Numbered from the stretch's first letter, positions 44,031-55,879 are shown. The stretch: 64,000 nt of DNA from Phascolarctos cinereus (GCF_002099425.1 NW_018344001.1:6973501-7037500); one strand, 5' to 3'. Numbers and translations are program-made. Notes: generated from the letters alone by a model not told the origin.

Positions 44031-44127
44031 GAAGGACAAGCCTGGCCCTGTGATTTCAAGGAACTCTCATGAAGGAATTCTCTCTGCCCATCTACACTGG
44101 CACCCACTCTGCTTCAGCGCATTGTGT

Positions 44128-44218
44128 GGGCAACTGAAAAGTGCAGTGAATTTCCCAGGGTCACACAGACAGTATGTGTCAGAGGCAGTACTTAAATGTA
44201 AGTCTCCCTAATTTGGGG
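44128..44218 (+). mobile_element. MIR fragment
   Basis: ATTTCCCAGGGTCACACAGA and ATGTGTCAGAGGCAGTAC. Confidence 0.5.
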
Positions 44219-44275
44219 GTAGTTCTCGATCTTCTTTGGCTGTAGTGCGCACGCTTTCTTTCCATATAGAAATAC

Positions 44276-44311
44276 CAGCAGCAGCAGCAGCAGCAGCAGC
44301 GGCAGCAGCAG
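44276..44311 (+). repeat. (CAG)n trinucleotide repeat, 12 units
   Basis: Eight CAG, one CGG, three CAG. It lies between a MIR and a SINE, not in an evident exon. Confidence 0.95.
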
Positions 44312-44344
44312 CTATCCCCAGATCTTCCAGGGACCCTTGACTTT

Positions 44345-44588
44345 TCTTGTGGTTGCTCTGTTGTGTCTGACTCTTTGGGACCCCATTTGAGGTTTTCTCG
44401 GCAAAGATACTGGAGTGGTTTGCCATTTCTTTCTCCAACTGAGGAAACTAAGGCAAACAAGGTGAAGTGACTTGCCCAGGGTCACACAGCTAGGAAGTGT
44501 CTGAGGCCAGATTTGAACTCAGGAAAATGACTTCAATAATAACCTGACTCCATGGCCTGAATTCCATCCAGTGTACCACCTAGCTTGC
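44345..44588 (-). mobile_element. tRNA-RTE SINE, long form, minus strand
   Basis: GGGACCCCATTTGAGGTTTT, CAAAGATACTGGAGTGGTTT, and GTACCACCTAGCT at the end. It follows the CAG repeat by 34 nt. Confidence 0.88.
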
Positions 44589-45424
44589 TACAAGGCACCA
44601 TGGCAGTCTTGCTCTACGTTGGGTGATGTGAGAGTCTGAAGAACTCTTAGAAAGACCCATCAACAAGCATTGATTGGTCGTCTTCAAAAATGAAGGGTCA
44701 ACAACAAGAAGAGACCTAGCCAGTGATTTTCCTAGAAAAGATCCCAGCAGAACTAGAGGGTTTGGGGTCTTGGCCCCTCCCCTGCCTGTTTTGTGGACCT
44801 CACTCCTCCACAGCAGCTTTCTCATTCAGCCAGAGATCAAGGCACAGAATAAGCATTTACCTGTAGGATCCACTCCACTGTAAGTCCCATCCTTAATGAC
44901 CAGAGGCACAAAAGCTCAAGCTGATCCACCCCCACCCCCAGATAGTTTTCATTCCACTCGCTCCTAATCCCAGCTGCTGGGGATTCTAATTCCCAGCAGC
45001 AATCCCGGCAACTGTTCCTTCCTCTAATTACAGAAGCCTAGACCTTCGGCCCTTTGTCTCCTTTCCACACAGCCTCTCTTTTCTCATTTGCCACCTGCCT
45101 GCCCATTTCTCTTACATGCACCTCCAAGAAACAAGAGTATTCTCCATGTGTTCTGGACTGTCTGTAGCCTGCCACATTCCCTGAGATCTGGACAGCTCCC
45201 TGGCTATCTCACACATCATGATTCACACTCCTGGGTCTCAACCCCTATTCCTTTTATTCTGTTTCTATGAAATGTGTTTCTTTCCGGGCGCTCTGTGGAA
45301 GGTCCCCCCATCCTCTCCCTCTTTGTAAACAATTGTTCTACATAATAATTACTGTTGACAACAAGATGGCATGCTAAATGGAACACTAGGCTCAGAGTGA
45401 GAAAGGCCTGAGCTCATAGCCTGC
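44589..45424. other. Single-copy DNA, no gene seen
   Basis: No repeat recognised; moderately GC-rich around 44880-45060. Confidence 0.45.
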
Positions 45425-45548
45425 TTCCCCAGGGCAGGAGATGGACTGGAGTGGGGAGACACAAGGCAGGAAGGCCAGCAGGCCACCTTAATAATGCAGG
45501 CAGGAGGTGATAAGGGTCTGCACCAGGGTGGTGGCAATGGCATTTATT
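45425..45548 (-). mobile_element. L2 fragment, minus strand
   Basis: GGACTGGAGTGGGGAGACACA and AGGTGATAAGGGTCTGCACC match the L2 block normally located upstream of the one at 46330, so this is a separate short copy. Confidence 0.7.
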
Positions 45549-45604
45549 TAATATTTGACCCTACACAGTTCTAGGTGGCAGCATGGATACTGTGTTGAAC
45601 CTGG

Positions 45605-46415
45605 AGACAAGTCAACAAACATTAATTAAATACTTAATATGGACCAGAAATTGGGTCAAATACCACAGGCGCAATATAGTACAAGCAAACAGAGCATGCC
45701 TATCCTTAAGGAGAGCACAAAAAAAGGGAGCTGAAAGGGAGGCCGGGAGGGAGTCACCAAGCATTTATCAAGAGCCTATTACGGGGCACATGAGGTGCTC
45801 AGGGCTGGAGATACAGAGAGAACTACTCTCCATTCTCAAAGAACTCAGAGTCAAAGGGGAGATGACAGGCAAAGGGCCAGATACGAAGAACCTCGATAGA
45901 GGGGAAATGGGAAATGGTTTCAGAGGGAAGACACTAAGACTGAGGGAGACCAGGAAAGGCTAGAAGAATGTGGGACTTTAGCTGAGGCTGGAAGGAAGCC
46001 AAGGAAGACAAGAGGTGCCAAAGAGGAGGGAAGAATTCCTGGCACCCGGGCCAGTCAATGAAAATGCCTCAAGTCAGGAGATGGAGCGTTGTACAGGAGG
46101 AGCAGTAAGGAAGCCAGCATCACTAGTGGAGGATGTGGAGGCAAAAAAGGCGTCAGAAGCCTGGAAAGGTAGGAAGGGTTCAGGTTATTGAGGACTTTAA
46201 AAGCCAAACAGAGGATTTTCTAGTTGATCCTGGAGGGAAGAAGAAGCCACCGGAGTTTCATGAATGAGAGGAAGGTGGGGTGATATTAATCAGACCTGTG
46301 TTTTAGGAAGATCAATTTGCCATCTAGGTAGCAGGCAGACTGGAGTAGAAAGATACCCAAAATAAGGAGCCCAACTAGCAGGAAATTGCAATAGTCCAGG
46401 TTAATGCAATCCTAA
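45605..46415 (-). mobile_element. L2 LINE 3' part, minus strand
   Basis: The plus strand carries the L2 reverse-complement blocks in order: AACAAACATTAATTAAATAC, AAGGAGAGCACA, a second CACCAAGCATTTATCAAGAG copy at 45755, GGGACTTTAGCTGAGGCTGG, GCCAAACAGAGGATTTT and GCAATAGTCCAGGTTA. The repeated 3' end suggests two overlapping copies. Confidence 0.8.
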
Positions 46416-46714
46416 ACCGCAGAGCTTCCAGAGGTGATGAGACCCTCTGTACTCTGATCAGAGCACATCATCTGGAGAACTGTGTTTGTTCTATGCCCTG
46501 CAGCTCAGCAAAAACAGTGACAAGTGTGTCCAGAGGATAGTGACCAGGATGGAGAAAGGGCTCTGAGCTCAAGCCATAGGAGGATCTGATAAAGAATCGG
46601 CAGAAAAAAAGACCTGAGGATGGAGGAAGCTACGCAGGAGGAGAATAGAAATGACATGATATCTGTGTTCAAAAAATGTGAAGGGCAAATGTGTGAAAAG
46701 GGATGAGAGAGAAG

Positions 46715-46882
46715 GAAGGGAATAAGCATTTATTAAGTGCCTACTGTGGGCCAGGCCCTGTGTCAAGTGTTTTTTACACTCATTATCTCAACAAGTCTAG
46801 AAAGTAGATGCTCTCATTACCCCCATTTTCAGTTAAGGGTTAGAGTTAGGGAAAGACAGATAGCACTTGCTCTCTGCCCATA
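46715..46882 (+). mobile_element. MIR-like element inside CR1/L3
   Basis: AAGCATTTATTAAGTGCCTA, TGGGCCAGGCCCTGTGTCAA and CTCATTACCCCCATTTTCAG. Confidence 0.6.
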
Positions 46883-47117
46883 AAGGATATGGCCAGGAGC
46901 AATGGTGAGACACACCAAAGGGGCAACATGAAGCTTGATCATGAAAAGGTCATGAAAAACTTCCTAACAGTGAAAGGCCTCCTAAAGTGGGATGGGCTAA
47001 TTCAGGAGGCAGTGGTTTCCCACTCCTTCGATGTCTCCAAGCAGGGATTGGTGACCCTTCACCAGGTAGAGTAGAGTGGGAATTCCCTTCTTATTATGCA
47101 TTGGACTAGATGGTTGT

Positions 47118-47350
47118 TGGGCTGCTAGCTGGTGTAGTGGGTAACGTGCTGGGCTTAGAGTCAGGAAGATCTGAGTTCAAATTTAGTCTTAAAAACTGCC
47201 TGGCTGAATGACTTTGAGCAAGTCACTTAATCACTATTTGCCCCTGGAGAAGAAAATGGCAAACCATTCCAGTATCTGCCAAGAAAACCCCAAGGACAGA
47301 GATCGAAGGGATCACAAAGAGTCAGACATGACTAAAACAACTGAACACAG
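47118..47350 (+). mobile_element. tRNA-RTE SINE inserted in CR1/L3
   Basis: GCTGGTGTAGTGGGTAACG to GACATGACTAAAACAACTGA. CR1/L3 sequence continues on both sides. Confidence 0.82.
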
Positions 47351-47392
47351 TTAGAAGATCCCTTCTAACTCTCAAATTCTGTGACTGTCATT

Positions 47393-48284
47393 CACAAAGT
47401 CAATCTTCAGACTCATTTTAAATTTATACTCAAATGAATCTATGGCCTCACTGACAGGGTTATTTCCTCCAACGATTCCAATCATTGCCCAGACATGTGG
47501 CCCCACCTTGTGTGACTGTGGTCTTCCACTTCCCATAATTCACCAGAGAACAACCACCTCATGTGCTGCCAGTTTCCTCACTTTCTTTCTTGGGAAAAAG
47601 ACCCCTTTTTTTAAATTATGAAACTGACCATGATAAACAAATGTAAACATTTCACCATACAGAGTACAAAAAAGAGGACGGTGTATGAGCCTGTAAACTT
47701 CTGTTACAGTGTTTAAAGTATACATACATCAAACTGAACAAGGTCTTGAGAACTTTGCCATTTGGCACCTGTTTTTGTTCCCTTCTGTGTATTTTTATTG
47801 TAATTGGTGAGCTTTGGTTTCTTTTTTTTTTCTTCCTTACTCCCACCCTATATTTTTTCCTCTTGCTTTTTTCCTTCCTTTCTCCCACCCTACACTTTCT
47901 TTTTCTTTCTTTTTTCCTTCCTTACACCTTTCCTCCATTTTCTATTTCTTTCTTTCTTTCTTCTTCATTTCTTCCCTCCTTCATTCTTTTTCATCTTTCC
48001 TACTACCCACTAATTCATCCCTGCCATTTTTCTCATAACAACATACAAGTGCCCATGGAGCACACAGGCTGTCTGTCCATTGGTTGCCTCTTGTTCTCAC
48101 AATGAATCCAGCTCATCTTTTTTTTCCCATACATTTCTTTGATTACATCTTTTATTCCACAGTTTCTTCATAAATCCTCATTAGAATTTTTCTGTAGCCT
48201 GCTCACACCAACCATGGTTATCTCCACTATCTTTGGGTGATCCTTCTCTATATGTTTTTCAGAACCTGTGGTGTTTGGGGGAAT
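47393..48284. other. Unassigned DNA with a pyrimidine tract
   Basis: The flanks of the tract may be LINE UTR sequence, but the family is not clear. Confidence 0.35.
47815..48000. repeat. Pyrimidine-rich tract
   Basis: TTCC, TTTC and CCCACCC-rich sequence for 180 nt; two similar CTCCCACCCTA blocks occur about 40 nt apart. Confidence 0.75.
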
Positions 48285-48905
48285 CAGTAAAACATGCATT
48301 CAGAAGTTAGTACTTGAGTTTCATCTTAAAGGAAGAGAGGGACTCTGTAACATAGATGTGAGGAGGGAGTTCACTCCAGGCATGGGGTACAGCCAATACA
48401 AAGACACAGAGACCAGAGGTAGGTGCTATGAGAAAAAGAAAGGGAAGTTCAGTTTGGCTGTCCCATAGAGTGAGAAAGGAGGAATGCATAAAAGAGGCTG
48501 AAAAGAAAAATTGAGGCCAAGACATAAAGAGCTTTAAAAGCCAAACAGAAGAGTTTATATGTCATCCTAGAGGCAACAGGCAACCACTAGAGTTTATTGA
48601 AGAAGAATGAAAGGTCAGAGCTGCAATTAAGGAAAATCTCAGCCCCTGAGTGGAGAATGGGTTGGAAAGGGGAAAGCCAGGAAGCAGGGAGATCAGTTAG
48701 AAGGTTATTACAATATACAGGTGAGAGGTACTGAGAGCCTGAATGAAGGGTGCAGGTGTGTCGTGGAGAGAAGGGATCAGATGCGAAAGATTTGTGCGAA
48801 TAGAAACAACAGGGTTTGGCAACTATGTTGTTGTTCAGGATGAGAGCGAGTGGACAGTCAATGATGTTATTGAGGTTGTAAACTGAACAGCGACCTTGAG
48901 AGAAA
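48285..48905 (-). mobile_element. L2 LINE fragment, minus strand
   Basis: It contains AAGAGCTTTAAAAGCCAAAC, CAACCACTAGAGTTTATTGA, GATCAGTTAGAAGGTTATTA and GGTTTGGCAACTATG in the order expected for reverse-complement L2. Confidence 0.78.
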
Positions 48906-49429
48906 TAGAGAAACGCAGAAGAAGGGAGGATTTGGGGGCTGGGGGAGGTTAGCACAATGTATGGTTCTTGTTAGAAAGCCTCATTGATGCAATAATATAT
49001 TTTCCTGAACAAAGGGACAAGGTACTTTATAACATGGTTTGGGTTTTAAATCCCTGGTATAAAGCACGAGATAAATGTAAGCTCTCATCACTGTTAGTTT
49101 TGTTCTAATCATTATTCAGTACTTGGATACTTCCAGGATTGGTGATTTCATCAAACCAGCCAGTCTCTCCATTGATGCAAATGACAGTCAATGAATTAGC
49201 AGATATTCTACCAGTGTTGTTTGACCAAGAAATGATGCCCCCTACAGGCAATATGGGGATGAGCTTTGATGAACTGAGCTAAGTTGGTCCTAGGACAACA
49301 GCTGCATCCAACCACATTCATACCTGAAACGCTCAGGGCTTCATGGGACCTACCAAGGTGTTTGCTTCACTGGAATAGAAGTTAAACCCAGAGTCAGCTG
49401 TGTGCCAGTGTGATGATAATAATACCAAA
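48906..49429. other. Single-copy DNA, no gene seen
   Basis: Nothing recognised. Confidence 0.45.
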
Positions 49430-49688
49430 CGCAATAACGCCACCTGACATTTAGATAGCACTTTAAAGGTTACAAAGTGGTTTAGGTAAATTATCTCTTT
49501 TAACCCTCACAACAACCCTGTGAGGTAGGTGCTACTATCATCCCTGGTATACAGATGAGGAAACTGAGGCTGAGAGATGGTAAGTGACTTCTCCATGGTC
49601 ACACTGCATCTAAGTGTTAGAGGGAGTGCTTAGACTCAGGTCATCCTGTCTGCCTGTCTGGTGCTGTAGCCACTATGCCACCCAGAGG
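49430..49688 (+). mobile_element. MIR, nearly complete
   Basis: TAGATAGCACTTTAAAGGTT, ACAACCCTGTGAGGTAGGTG and TACAGATGAGGAAACTGAGG in order. Confidence 0.8.
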
Positions 49689-49749
49689 CATCAGAGAACT
49701 TTACTGCCAGGGTCATTTTTAGTAATTATTATCTTAATGACTATTGATC

Positions 49750-49935
49750 AAAGGATAACAGATTTAGAACTTAAAGAACACTGAGTCCAACCTTCTCATT
49801 TTACAGGTGAGGAAGCTGTGACGCAGAAGTGAATTGTCCAGGGTCACATAGCTAATCTCACCTGTGGGGGCCAGGAAGAGAGGGGGAATGGACCCGGAGT
49901 CTTCCTGACTCCACATCCATTACCCTATCTGGTAG
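49750..49935 (+). mobile_element. MIR-like element
   Basis: CCAACCTTCTCATTTTACAG and GTCCAGGGTCACATAGCTAA. Confidence 0.65.
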
Positions 49936-50344
49936 GCCTCTTCATTACATGAACATGTCCTTTACAGAGTACTAGCCCGATGCAGCCTCGGGATGTGGAG
50001 GTGACCCTGGAAGCTTGAAGACTATGCTAGCAGAGCAGCAGTTCTGGCAGGCTTTACCATCCTGGAAGGGCACAGAATCAGAAATAGACTTTGGCTTTTA
50101 GTTGAGGACTGGCCTACATATAGAGAATCTCATTACCAGTTGACAGCTTGGTCACAAATTCCTCGGCCATAGTAACCCACAAAACAAAGGAAAACACAAA
50201 ACAACCTTTAGTCCTAGCCAGTCTCCTACTGCTTCTGTAGTGACCATGGCAGACAGATAAAAAAGGGTTCACACTTTTTTTTATAACACGTATAAACAAT
50301 AAGACAGGAAGCAGTGCTTAAGTACGTTATAGGCACTGAATACA

Positions 50345-50848
50345 CACTAGACAGCTCAGTAAGAGAATGGGGAGATGGCTGAACTTGGAGTCTGGAAGTC
50401 CAAATCCCTCTTCAGACACAAACTAGCCTGGCATTCCTGGGCCATTCTCAGCCTCAGTTTCCTCCTCTGTAAAATGGGGATAATAACAACCCTTTAAAAA
50501 CTTGCCTTTTAGGGTCATTGTGAAGATTAAATGTACATGTACGTGTAAAAGTACATGTAAAGTACTTTGCAAACCTTAAAGCACTATATAAATGTTAGTT
50601 ATTGCTATTATTATTATCATTGAGGTTGGTCATATAAATGTGAGATTTTTGTCCAAAGGCCAGCAATGGGAGGTATTGTTGGGCCATGAAGAGACCAATA
50701 AATGAGAATTACAAACCTGAGATCAAAAATGGCTCTGCTACTTTTCACCTATGTGACTCGGGAAAGTCATGTATCTTCCTGGAGCCTCAGTTTCTTCTGT
50801 AAATTTAAAGAGGTTGAACTAGATTCCTCAAAAGCAGCCCCTCCCCCT
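50345..50848 (+). mobile_element. Two MIR-type SINEs
   Basis: 50345-50620 (TCTGTAAAATGGGGATAATA, AAGCACTATATAAATGTTAG) and 50700-50848 (GCCTCAGTTTCTTCTGTAAA). Confidence 0.7.
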
Positions 50849-50849
50849 G

Positions 50850-51790
50850 TTGAGGCCTGAGAGGTTGTGACCCCTCAAAGACTGAAGTACATGACAGGGT
50901 CATCTGGAATGAATTCATAGACTCAAACATTCTTTAAGTCAAGTTGGCAAAAAGTTTATTGTTACGCTTTTCAGTGGGCAAGGATTCTTAAGGATCCTGC
51001 AACCTTACAGTGCTACAGTTAAAGTTTATATAGGATAAAATACAATAGAACATGTGCCAAATGTGCTAACTAGGTGATTCAGGGTGGGATTAAGGAGTGG
51101 TTAAGCAGTGATCAGTTCTTAAAAGAACATGCACTTCTTCTACCTACTGAGCAGGTGTTTTACCCAGAGTTCACTAGTAAAAGCCCACAAGGGGGGCCAC
51201 ATGGAGGTGTGGTTTTAGGCCTGCTACTTCACTAAGTTAACTAGAGTTCAGGGGTAACTGAGAGTTGTCCAGTCTGCCAACAATCAACGTCTTGTTTGAC
51301 AAGATAGATGTAGACAGTATATATATATATATATATATATATATGTTAGAATACAGTTAGAATACAGTTACGACTAGCCCAGGATGTAGATAATGAGGTA
51401 GAGCAGTAGTATAGATAGTCCAGTGGGTAAGAATGTCTTTATGACCCAGTGCAAAGCCAGTTCAAACTAATAATTCCTGTTTGTAACTGCACCAAGGAGA
51501 GAGATAATGGTTTTGCTGGGGCCAACTCATGAGTAATGGCTAGGCACAGTGTCCTTGGGCTGGGGAGAAATTGTCAGAGACAGTGTTTCTGAAGCTAGGG
51601 AGAAATTGGGGTCCAAGTACAAGCACCCAAACATAAGCACCCAAGCACCCCATCGCCCCCAGCTCTGGATACAGGATTTTACCATCTTAAGTAGAGACAT
51701 ACTCTTGCAAAAACTGAATCACAGGCATCGTGACTTTCTTTCTATATGGGAAATCACAATACAAAAGGAAGCTTCAGCCAAATGAAAAGA
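50850..51790 (-). mobile_element. Possible solitary LTR (retroviral-type fossil)
   Basis: This single-copy-looking block starts with TG at 50851 on the plus strand. On the minus strand it contains a poly(A)-type AATAAA (about 50958) some 100 nt before the presumed end. That is the layout of an LTR read right to left. The right boundary is uncertain (51650-51790), no internal genes flank it, and a TA microsatellite lies inside. It looks old and broken; family not assigned. Confidence 0.3.
51317..51345. repeat. (TA)n
   Basis: Fourteen TA units inside the LTR-like block; flanked on the right by two copies of TTAGAATACAG. Confidence 0.92.
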
Positions 51791-51974
51791 TGAGTCACAA
51801 CTTCTCCTCAGAAAAACAAATAAAGGCATTTGTTAAACTGTTTTTATCATGTGTTCAAAGATAGCAAGAAACAATATTTCATGGGAGCCTTGGTCAAATC
51901 AAATAGTACTGTCCATGATAAGCATTAGCTAGAAGACCAACACAAACTTGTCAGTCCCTTATGTGCTCACAGTT

Positions 51975-52202
51975 GTGGCAGAAAGTGAGGAAACAGAAAT
52001 TCTATAAAGAACTAGGTAAGATGCTCCAGGGCAGGGGAGAAGGAGGGGGGGGAACATGCAGCCTTCTAGGTCCTTGGGTAGAGCCTTTTGACTGAGTTTT
52101 ACCAAACAAATCATTTTATTAAGGGGATGTGTTCTGCAAAGTTTGGATCTAGTCAAAGGGACACATGTGACCTCAAGGCTATAGGTTCACTGCCCCTGTT
52201 CC
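51975..52202. mobile_element. Palindromic hAT-like MITE
   Basis: This is the same family as 8125-8270 but with a longer centre. GGGAACATGCAGCCTTCTAGG on the left matches the reverse complement of ACATGTGACCTCAAGGCTATA and TTCACTGCCCCTG on the right, and the inner TTTGACTGAGTTT pairs with GGATCTAGTCAAAGG. A SINE follows directly at 52203. Confidence 0.65.
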
Positions 52203-52455
52203 AGGGCAATTAGGTGGCACAGTAGATAGAGTGCCCAGTGTAGAATAAGGAAGACTCATCTTTCTGAGTTCAAATCTGGCCTCAACTAGCTGTGTGGCCC
52301 TGGGCAAGTCACTTAACCCTATTTGCCTCAGTTTCCTCATCTGTAAAATGAGCTGTAGGAGGAAATGGCAAATCGCTTCAGTATCTTTGCCAAGAAAACC
52401 CCAAATGGGGTCATGAAGAGTTGGCCACAACTGAAAAATGACTCAAAACAAAGAT
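52203..52455 (+). mobile_element. tRNA-RTE SINE, long form, plus strand
   Basis: GGGCAATTAGGTGGCACAGT to GGCCACAACTGAAAAATGAC, directly after the hAT-like element. GATGCTCC occurs both left of the hAT-like element (about 52020) and right of the SINE (about 52453). Confidence 0.88.
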
Positions 52456-54079
52456 GCTCCAAGTTGAACCAACATTTATTATAATATTTGATAGCCTTCA
52501 TGAAAAACTGGACACAGGAGACAATGACAAATGTGTGTGTATGTACACATATGTACATATGTGTATGTTGGAAAATGCCTTCAGGATATAAGTCTAAATG
52601 CTTCTGAACTATAAAGTCTCATACTCCTATTTCATGAATACTTTCTTCAAGATGAGATGTGAGAAGTGTTCAATATGACAAACACAAAATAGCATAAAAA
52701 ATGAAATTGATCATGTTTGAGAAGGGAAATAGCTGGCTAGCAATGTCAGATTTATGTCTGAAACAGCTGTCAATTTGTAACTATCCCATTCCTTTCAAGA
52801 GCAAAGATTAAGATCACATCCAAATTAGAATTAAAAAATTTTAATTTGAAGATATTGATACACAACTGAGGCAGCTCTAACCTGACTGATTCAATTGGGG
52901 GACTTTAGAAAGTCATAATAGACTATCACTGTTTCCTAAGGAAAGTTAACCAAAGAAAAATTCTCTTACCTAACAGAAGAGCAAAAGAACCCAGAAGTCA
53001 TCTTAGATGGCAAATATTTATCTTCTTGTAAGAGGAAAGAGATAGCAGCAAAGGGCAATGCTGATTTAGGATATAAACTCATTTGTATGACTCCCTTGGG
53101 ACTCTTCCTCTTGTATGTGGATCCAACATGGTGTAGGTCTGACCTTCTGGGGGTTATCACCGAGGGATGAGAACTATTACCCACACATCCCCATTCACGT
53201 GTGTGTCTTTTCTAGCCTGCCATGGGTGCAGCAATTCAAAGAGAAGAGCAAAGTGACAAGAAAAGATTCCCCTCTTGCCTACCCTGGTACCCTGGTACCC
53301 TGGTACCCTGGTATTCTGACGAGTGCTCACACTACTAGTAGGAGAGGGTCAACAAAGAATCTATGGACTCAGGACCACACATGGAAGGCACATATGTTGG
53401 GAGTACCTGTGATCAAGGAAGAAGGATCAAGAAACACATGCCAGACAAACTCAGACTGGAAAGTTAGAAGGCTGCTGCTGTCTTCTGCTGATGTCCTCAT
53501 GATGCTCTCCATTGCTTTCATCTGGTCACTCTATTGAGTGCATCATATCTATTTGCCAATGGTCATAGCTGGGTACAACACCACTGATAGATCTTGTGAT
53601 GGAAAAAAACCTCTAAACCTTTCTACTGGGCATGTGTGTGGTCTGCTACCAACTGTCTCTTCAGAGACCCATTGGCCATCTTGCTTCCTATCTACTGGGG
53701 TGCAGTGACCTAAAAGTCTCTACCTGATAAGGACAAGCTAACGTCTCTTTAGTGGCTATCCCTCCATAATCAATTAAGGGCATCAGAACAAAATCTGGAC
53801 AGTATATCTAGACCCAAACAAAGATAAAGCATTTTCCTTTGACTTCTTTTGTTAACTCAGATTTATTGTTAGATATCAGAAATATAGTTTCCATTTGACA
53901 TGCAAAGAACTAAAGCAAATGGAAAGAGGTGATGTCTTTGTCCTCCATCCTCCTGGTCCCATTTTGCCATAATTATGTAAATCTGGCAGAAATAAAAACC
54001 TCTGTATGCAGCTATATTTTCACAAGCCAAAAAAAAAATCTCATCGTGTACCTACCTGTAAAATCTTACAATGACTGAT
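52456..54079. other. Unassigned DNA before the RTE fragment
   Basis: A 140-codon frame (53115-53537) has no recognisable domain and spans the 8-nt minisatellite. Parts may be older RTE sequence. Confidence 0.35.
53281..53312. repeat. (ACCCTGGT)4 minisatellite
   Basis: Four exact 8-nt units. Confidence 0.92.
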
Positions 54080-54695
54080 AAAGATTCCAAGCAGGATCAT
54101 TTCACAAAATAGTAGAAAGCAGTGGCAGATGAAACAAATTTACAAAAACCTTGGAAAGAAAGCCACTTGAGACAAATCATCCTAATGGCATTTAAAGATG
54201 AACCTGAAGTAAGGACAATAAATAGAAAAGAAGTGGAAAATGCCCGTGAAGTTATGCTTTAAAAACTTCTTTTCTCCATCAATGACAGATGAAGCCACCA
54301 TATTTAGACTAACAGATCACAATCCCCTATGTGATAATGTGAGAAAGTAGGAGTGATGCTAGAGAAAAGAAAGATGGGAAGAATGTGTATCTAGGAGTTC
54401 CGCTCTGGAAATGACACAGTTTTGTTAACAATGAGGGATTGAGTCTCAGGAAATTTGAAAGAGGAAAATATACTGAAAGGTTGGGAGTGGGTGGAAAGAA
54501 TCTTAAATCTTACTATTTTTTAAGCAATTGAGAAAATGCCACTAACTACAGACTCATTATGCCTTCACATCTACAAAAAAATATTTATGAGAAAATATAA
54601 AAAATGCACAGATATCAATTAAATTCTTGATGAAACAATGAGGATAAAACAGAAAGGTTTTTAGGATATTATCCCATAGTAGATGATGTCTTTAT
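54080..54695 (+). mobile_element. RTE/BovB-clade LINE fragment, plus strand
   Basis: Reading the plus strand gives RKEVENA near 54225 and, at the end, LDETMRIKQKGF followed by a degraded IVDDVFIV. RTE reverse transcriptases have RKEIEK and LDETMR.EQ.GFR...STVDHIF at these places, with the same spacing. Several stops interrupt the frame. Confidence 0.6.
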
Positions 54696-54699
54696 AGTC

Positions 54700-55055
54700 A
54701 AGAAGTTAGCAGCTATTTATTAGGTGTTTTCTATGTGCTGGGCATACAAGGAAAGGCATTAGCAGTGCTTGGCATAAAGGAAAGGCATCGATACTTCTTG
54801 CCCTCAAGGAAGATAGAATTTAATGGAAGAGACAACATGCAAACAATTATGTACAATCAAGATATAGACAGGAGAAATTGAAACTAATCTCAGAGGGAAG
54901 GTACTAGGAATAAGAGGACACTGGAAAATGCTTCTTGCAGAAGGTGAGATTTTAGCTGAGATTTTACGGAAGCCAGGGGGTGTATACAAGAAGGAAGAGA
55001 ATTCCAGATATGGAGTCTAGCCAGTGAAAATTGAGAAGTACAGAGAACACAAGAT
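54700..55055 (-). mobile_element. L2 3' end, minus strand
   Basis: GCTATTTATTAGGTGTTTTC, GAGACAACATGCAAACAATT, AATCTCAGAGGGAAGGTACT and GGTGAGATTTTAGCTGAG are L2 3' blocks on the plus strand in reverse complement. Confidence 0.78.
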
Positions 55056-55225
55056 ACTCTTATGTGTATTGGTTCTTGACTTTAAAACTCATGTGATTTG
55101 GTAGGTCAAAATGATCATCATGAAGGTCATCCTCAAACAAGGTATCTTCCATTCATATGTCAAAGTCACATCACATTTCTCAAAAGATATAACAAGAGAT
55201 AACTTTATTCTGGTTGTTAATACAA

Positions 55226-55502
55226 AGGGCAGCTAGGTGGTACAGAAGATAGAGTGCCAGACCTGGAGTCAAAAAGACTCATCTTCCTACATTCAAAGCT
55301 GGCTTCAGACACTTGCTAGCTATGTGACCCTGGGCAAGTCACCCAACCCTGTTTGCCTCGGTTTCCTTATCTGTAAAGTGAGCTGGAAAAGGAAATGGCA
55401 AATCACTCTAGTGTCTTTGCTAAGAAAACCCCAAATGGGGTCACAAAGAGTTGGACATGACTGAAAAATGACTCAATCACGACAATAACAAAACAATAAC
55501 GC
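55226..55502 (+). mobile_element. tRNA-RTE SINE, long form, plus strand
   Basis: GGGCAGCTAGGTGGTACAGA to GTTGGACATGACTGAAAAAT, with an A-rich end. Confidence 0.9.
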
Positions 55503-55879
55503 GTTAAGCAAGGAGATGTTCGCTATACACGTTTATCAGCAGCAGCATCAGGGATGTTTAACAGGGCTCAAATGAGAGAGGTTTTCCTGTAAAGAACGAG
55601 GCCCTCCCATTGTTCTTGCCTGCAGAAAATATTGCTCTGATTACATCAAGTCCAAGAAGCTGGTGGAGATTCTTACATGAGTCCCCCAATCACTCAGAAG
55701 ACTTTGATCTAACTATCCAATTAACCAGTCAGTCAAAGAGTTTTAAATGCCTCCTGTGTACCAGGTACTGTGCAAGGTGCTACGGTCACAAGTACAAAGA
55801 ATAAAGTAATCCCTACTCACAAGGAGTTCACATTCTAGAGGGAAGGAACATGTATGTAAATAGAGATTATGTGAATGTA

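Larger units (their letters stand above)
46420..47392 (+). mobile_element. CR1/L3-type LINE 3' part, interrupted twice
   Basis: GGATAGTGACCAGGATGGAG (46535) and CATGATATCTGTGTTC (46655) begin it. AAAACTTCCTAACAGTG, TCCAAGCAGGGATTGG and TGGACTAGATGGTTGTT (46955-47118) continue it, and CCTTCTAACTCTCAAATTCT at 47361 closes it. This is the standard order for the 3' end of the mammalian CR1/L3 clade. A MIR-like piece (46715-46880) and a SINE (47118-47350) are inserted. Confidence 0.75.

Noticed and set aside
53115-53537. 140-codon plus-strand frame as a gene
   Set aside because: It spans a minisatellite, shows no domain or splice support, and is of a length expected by chance.
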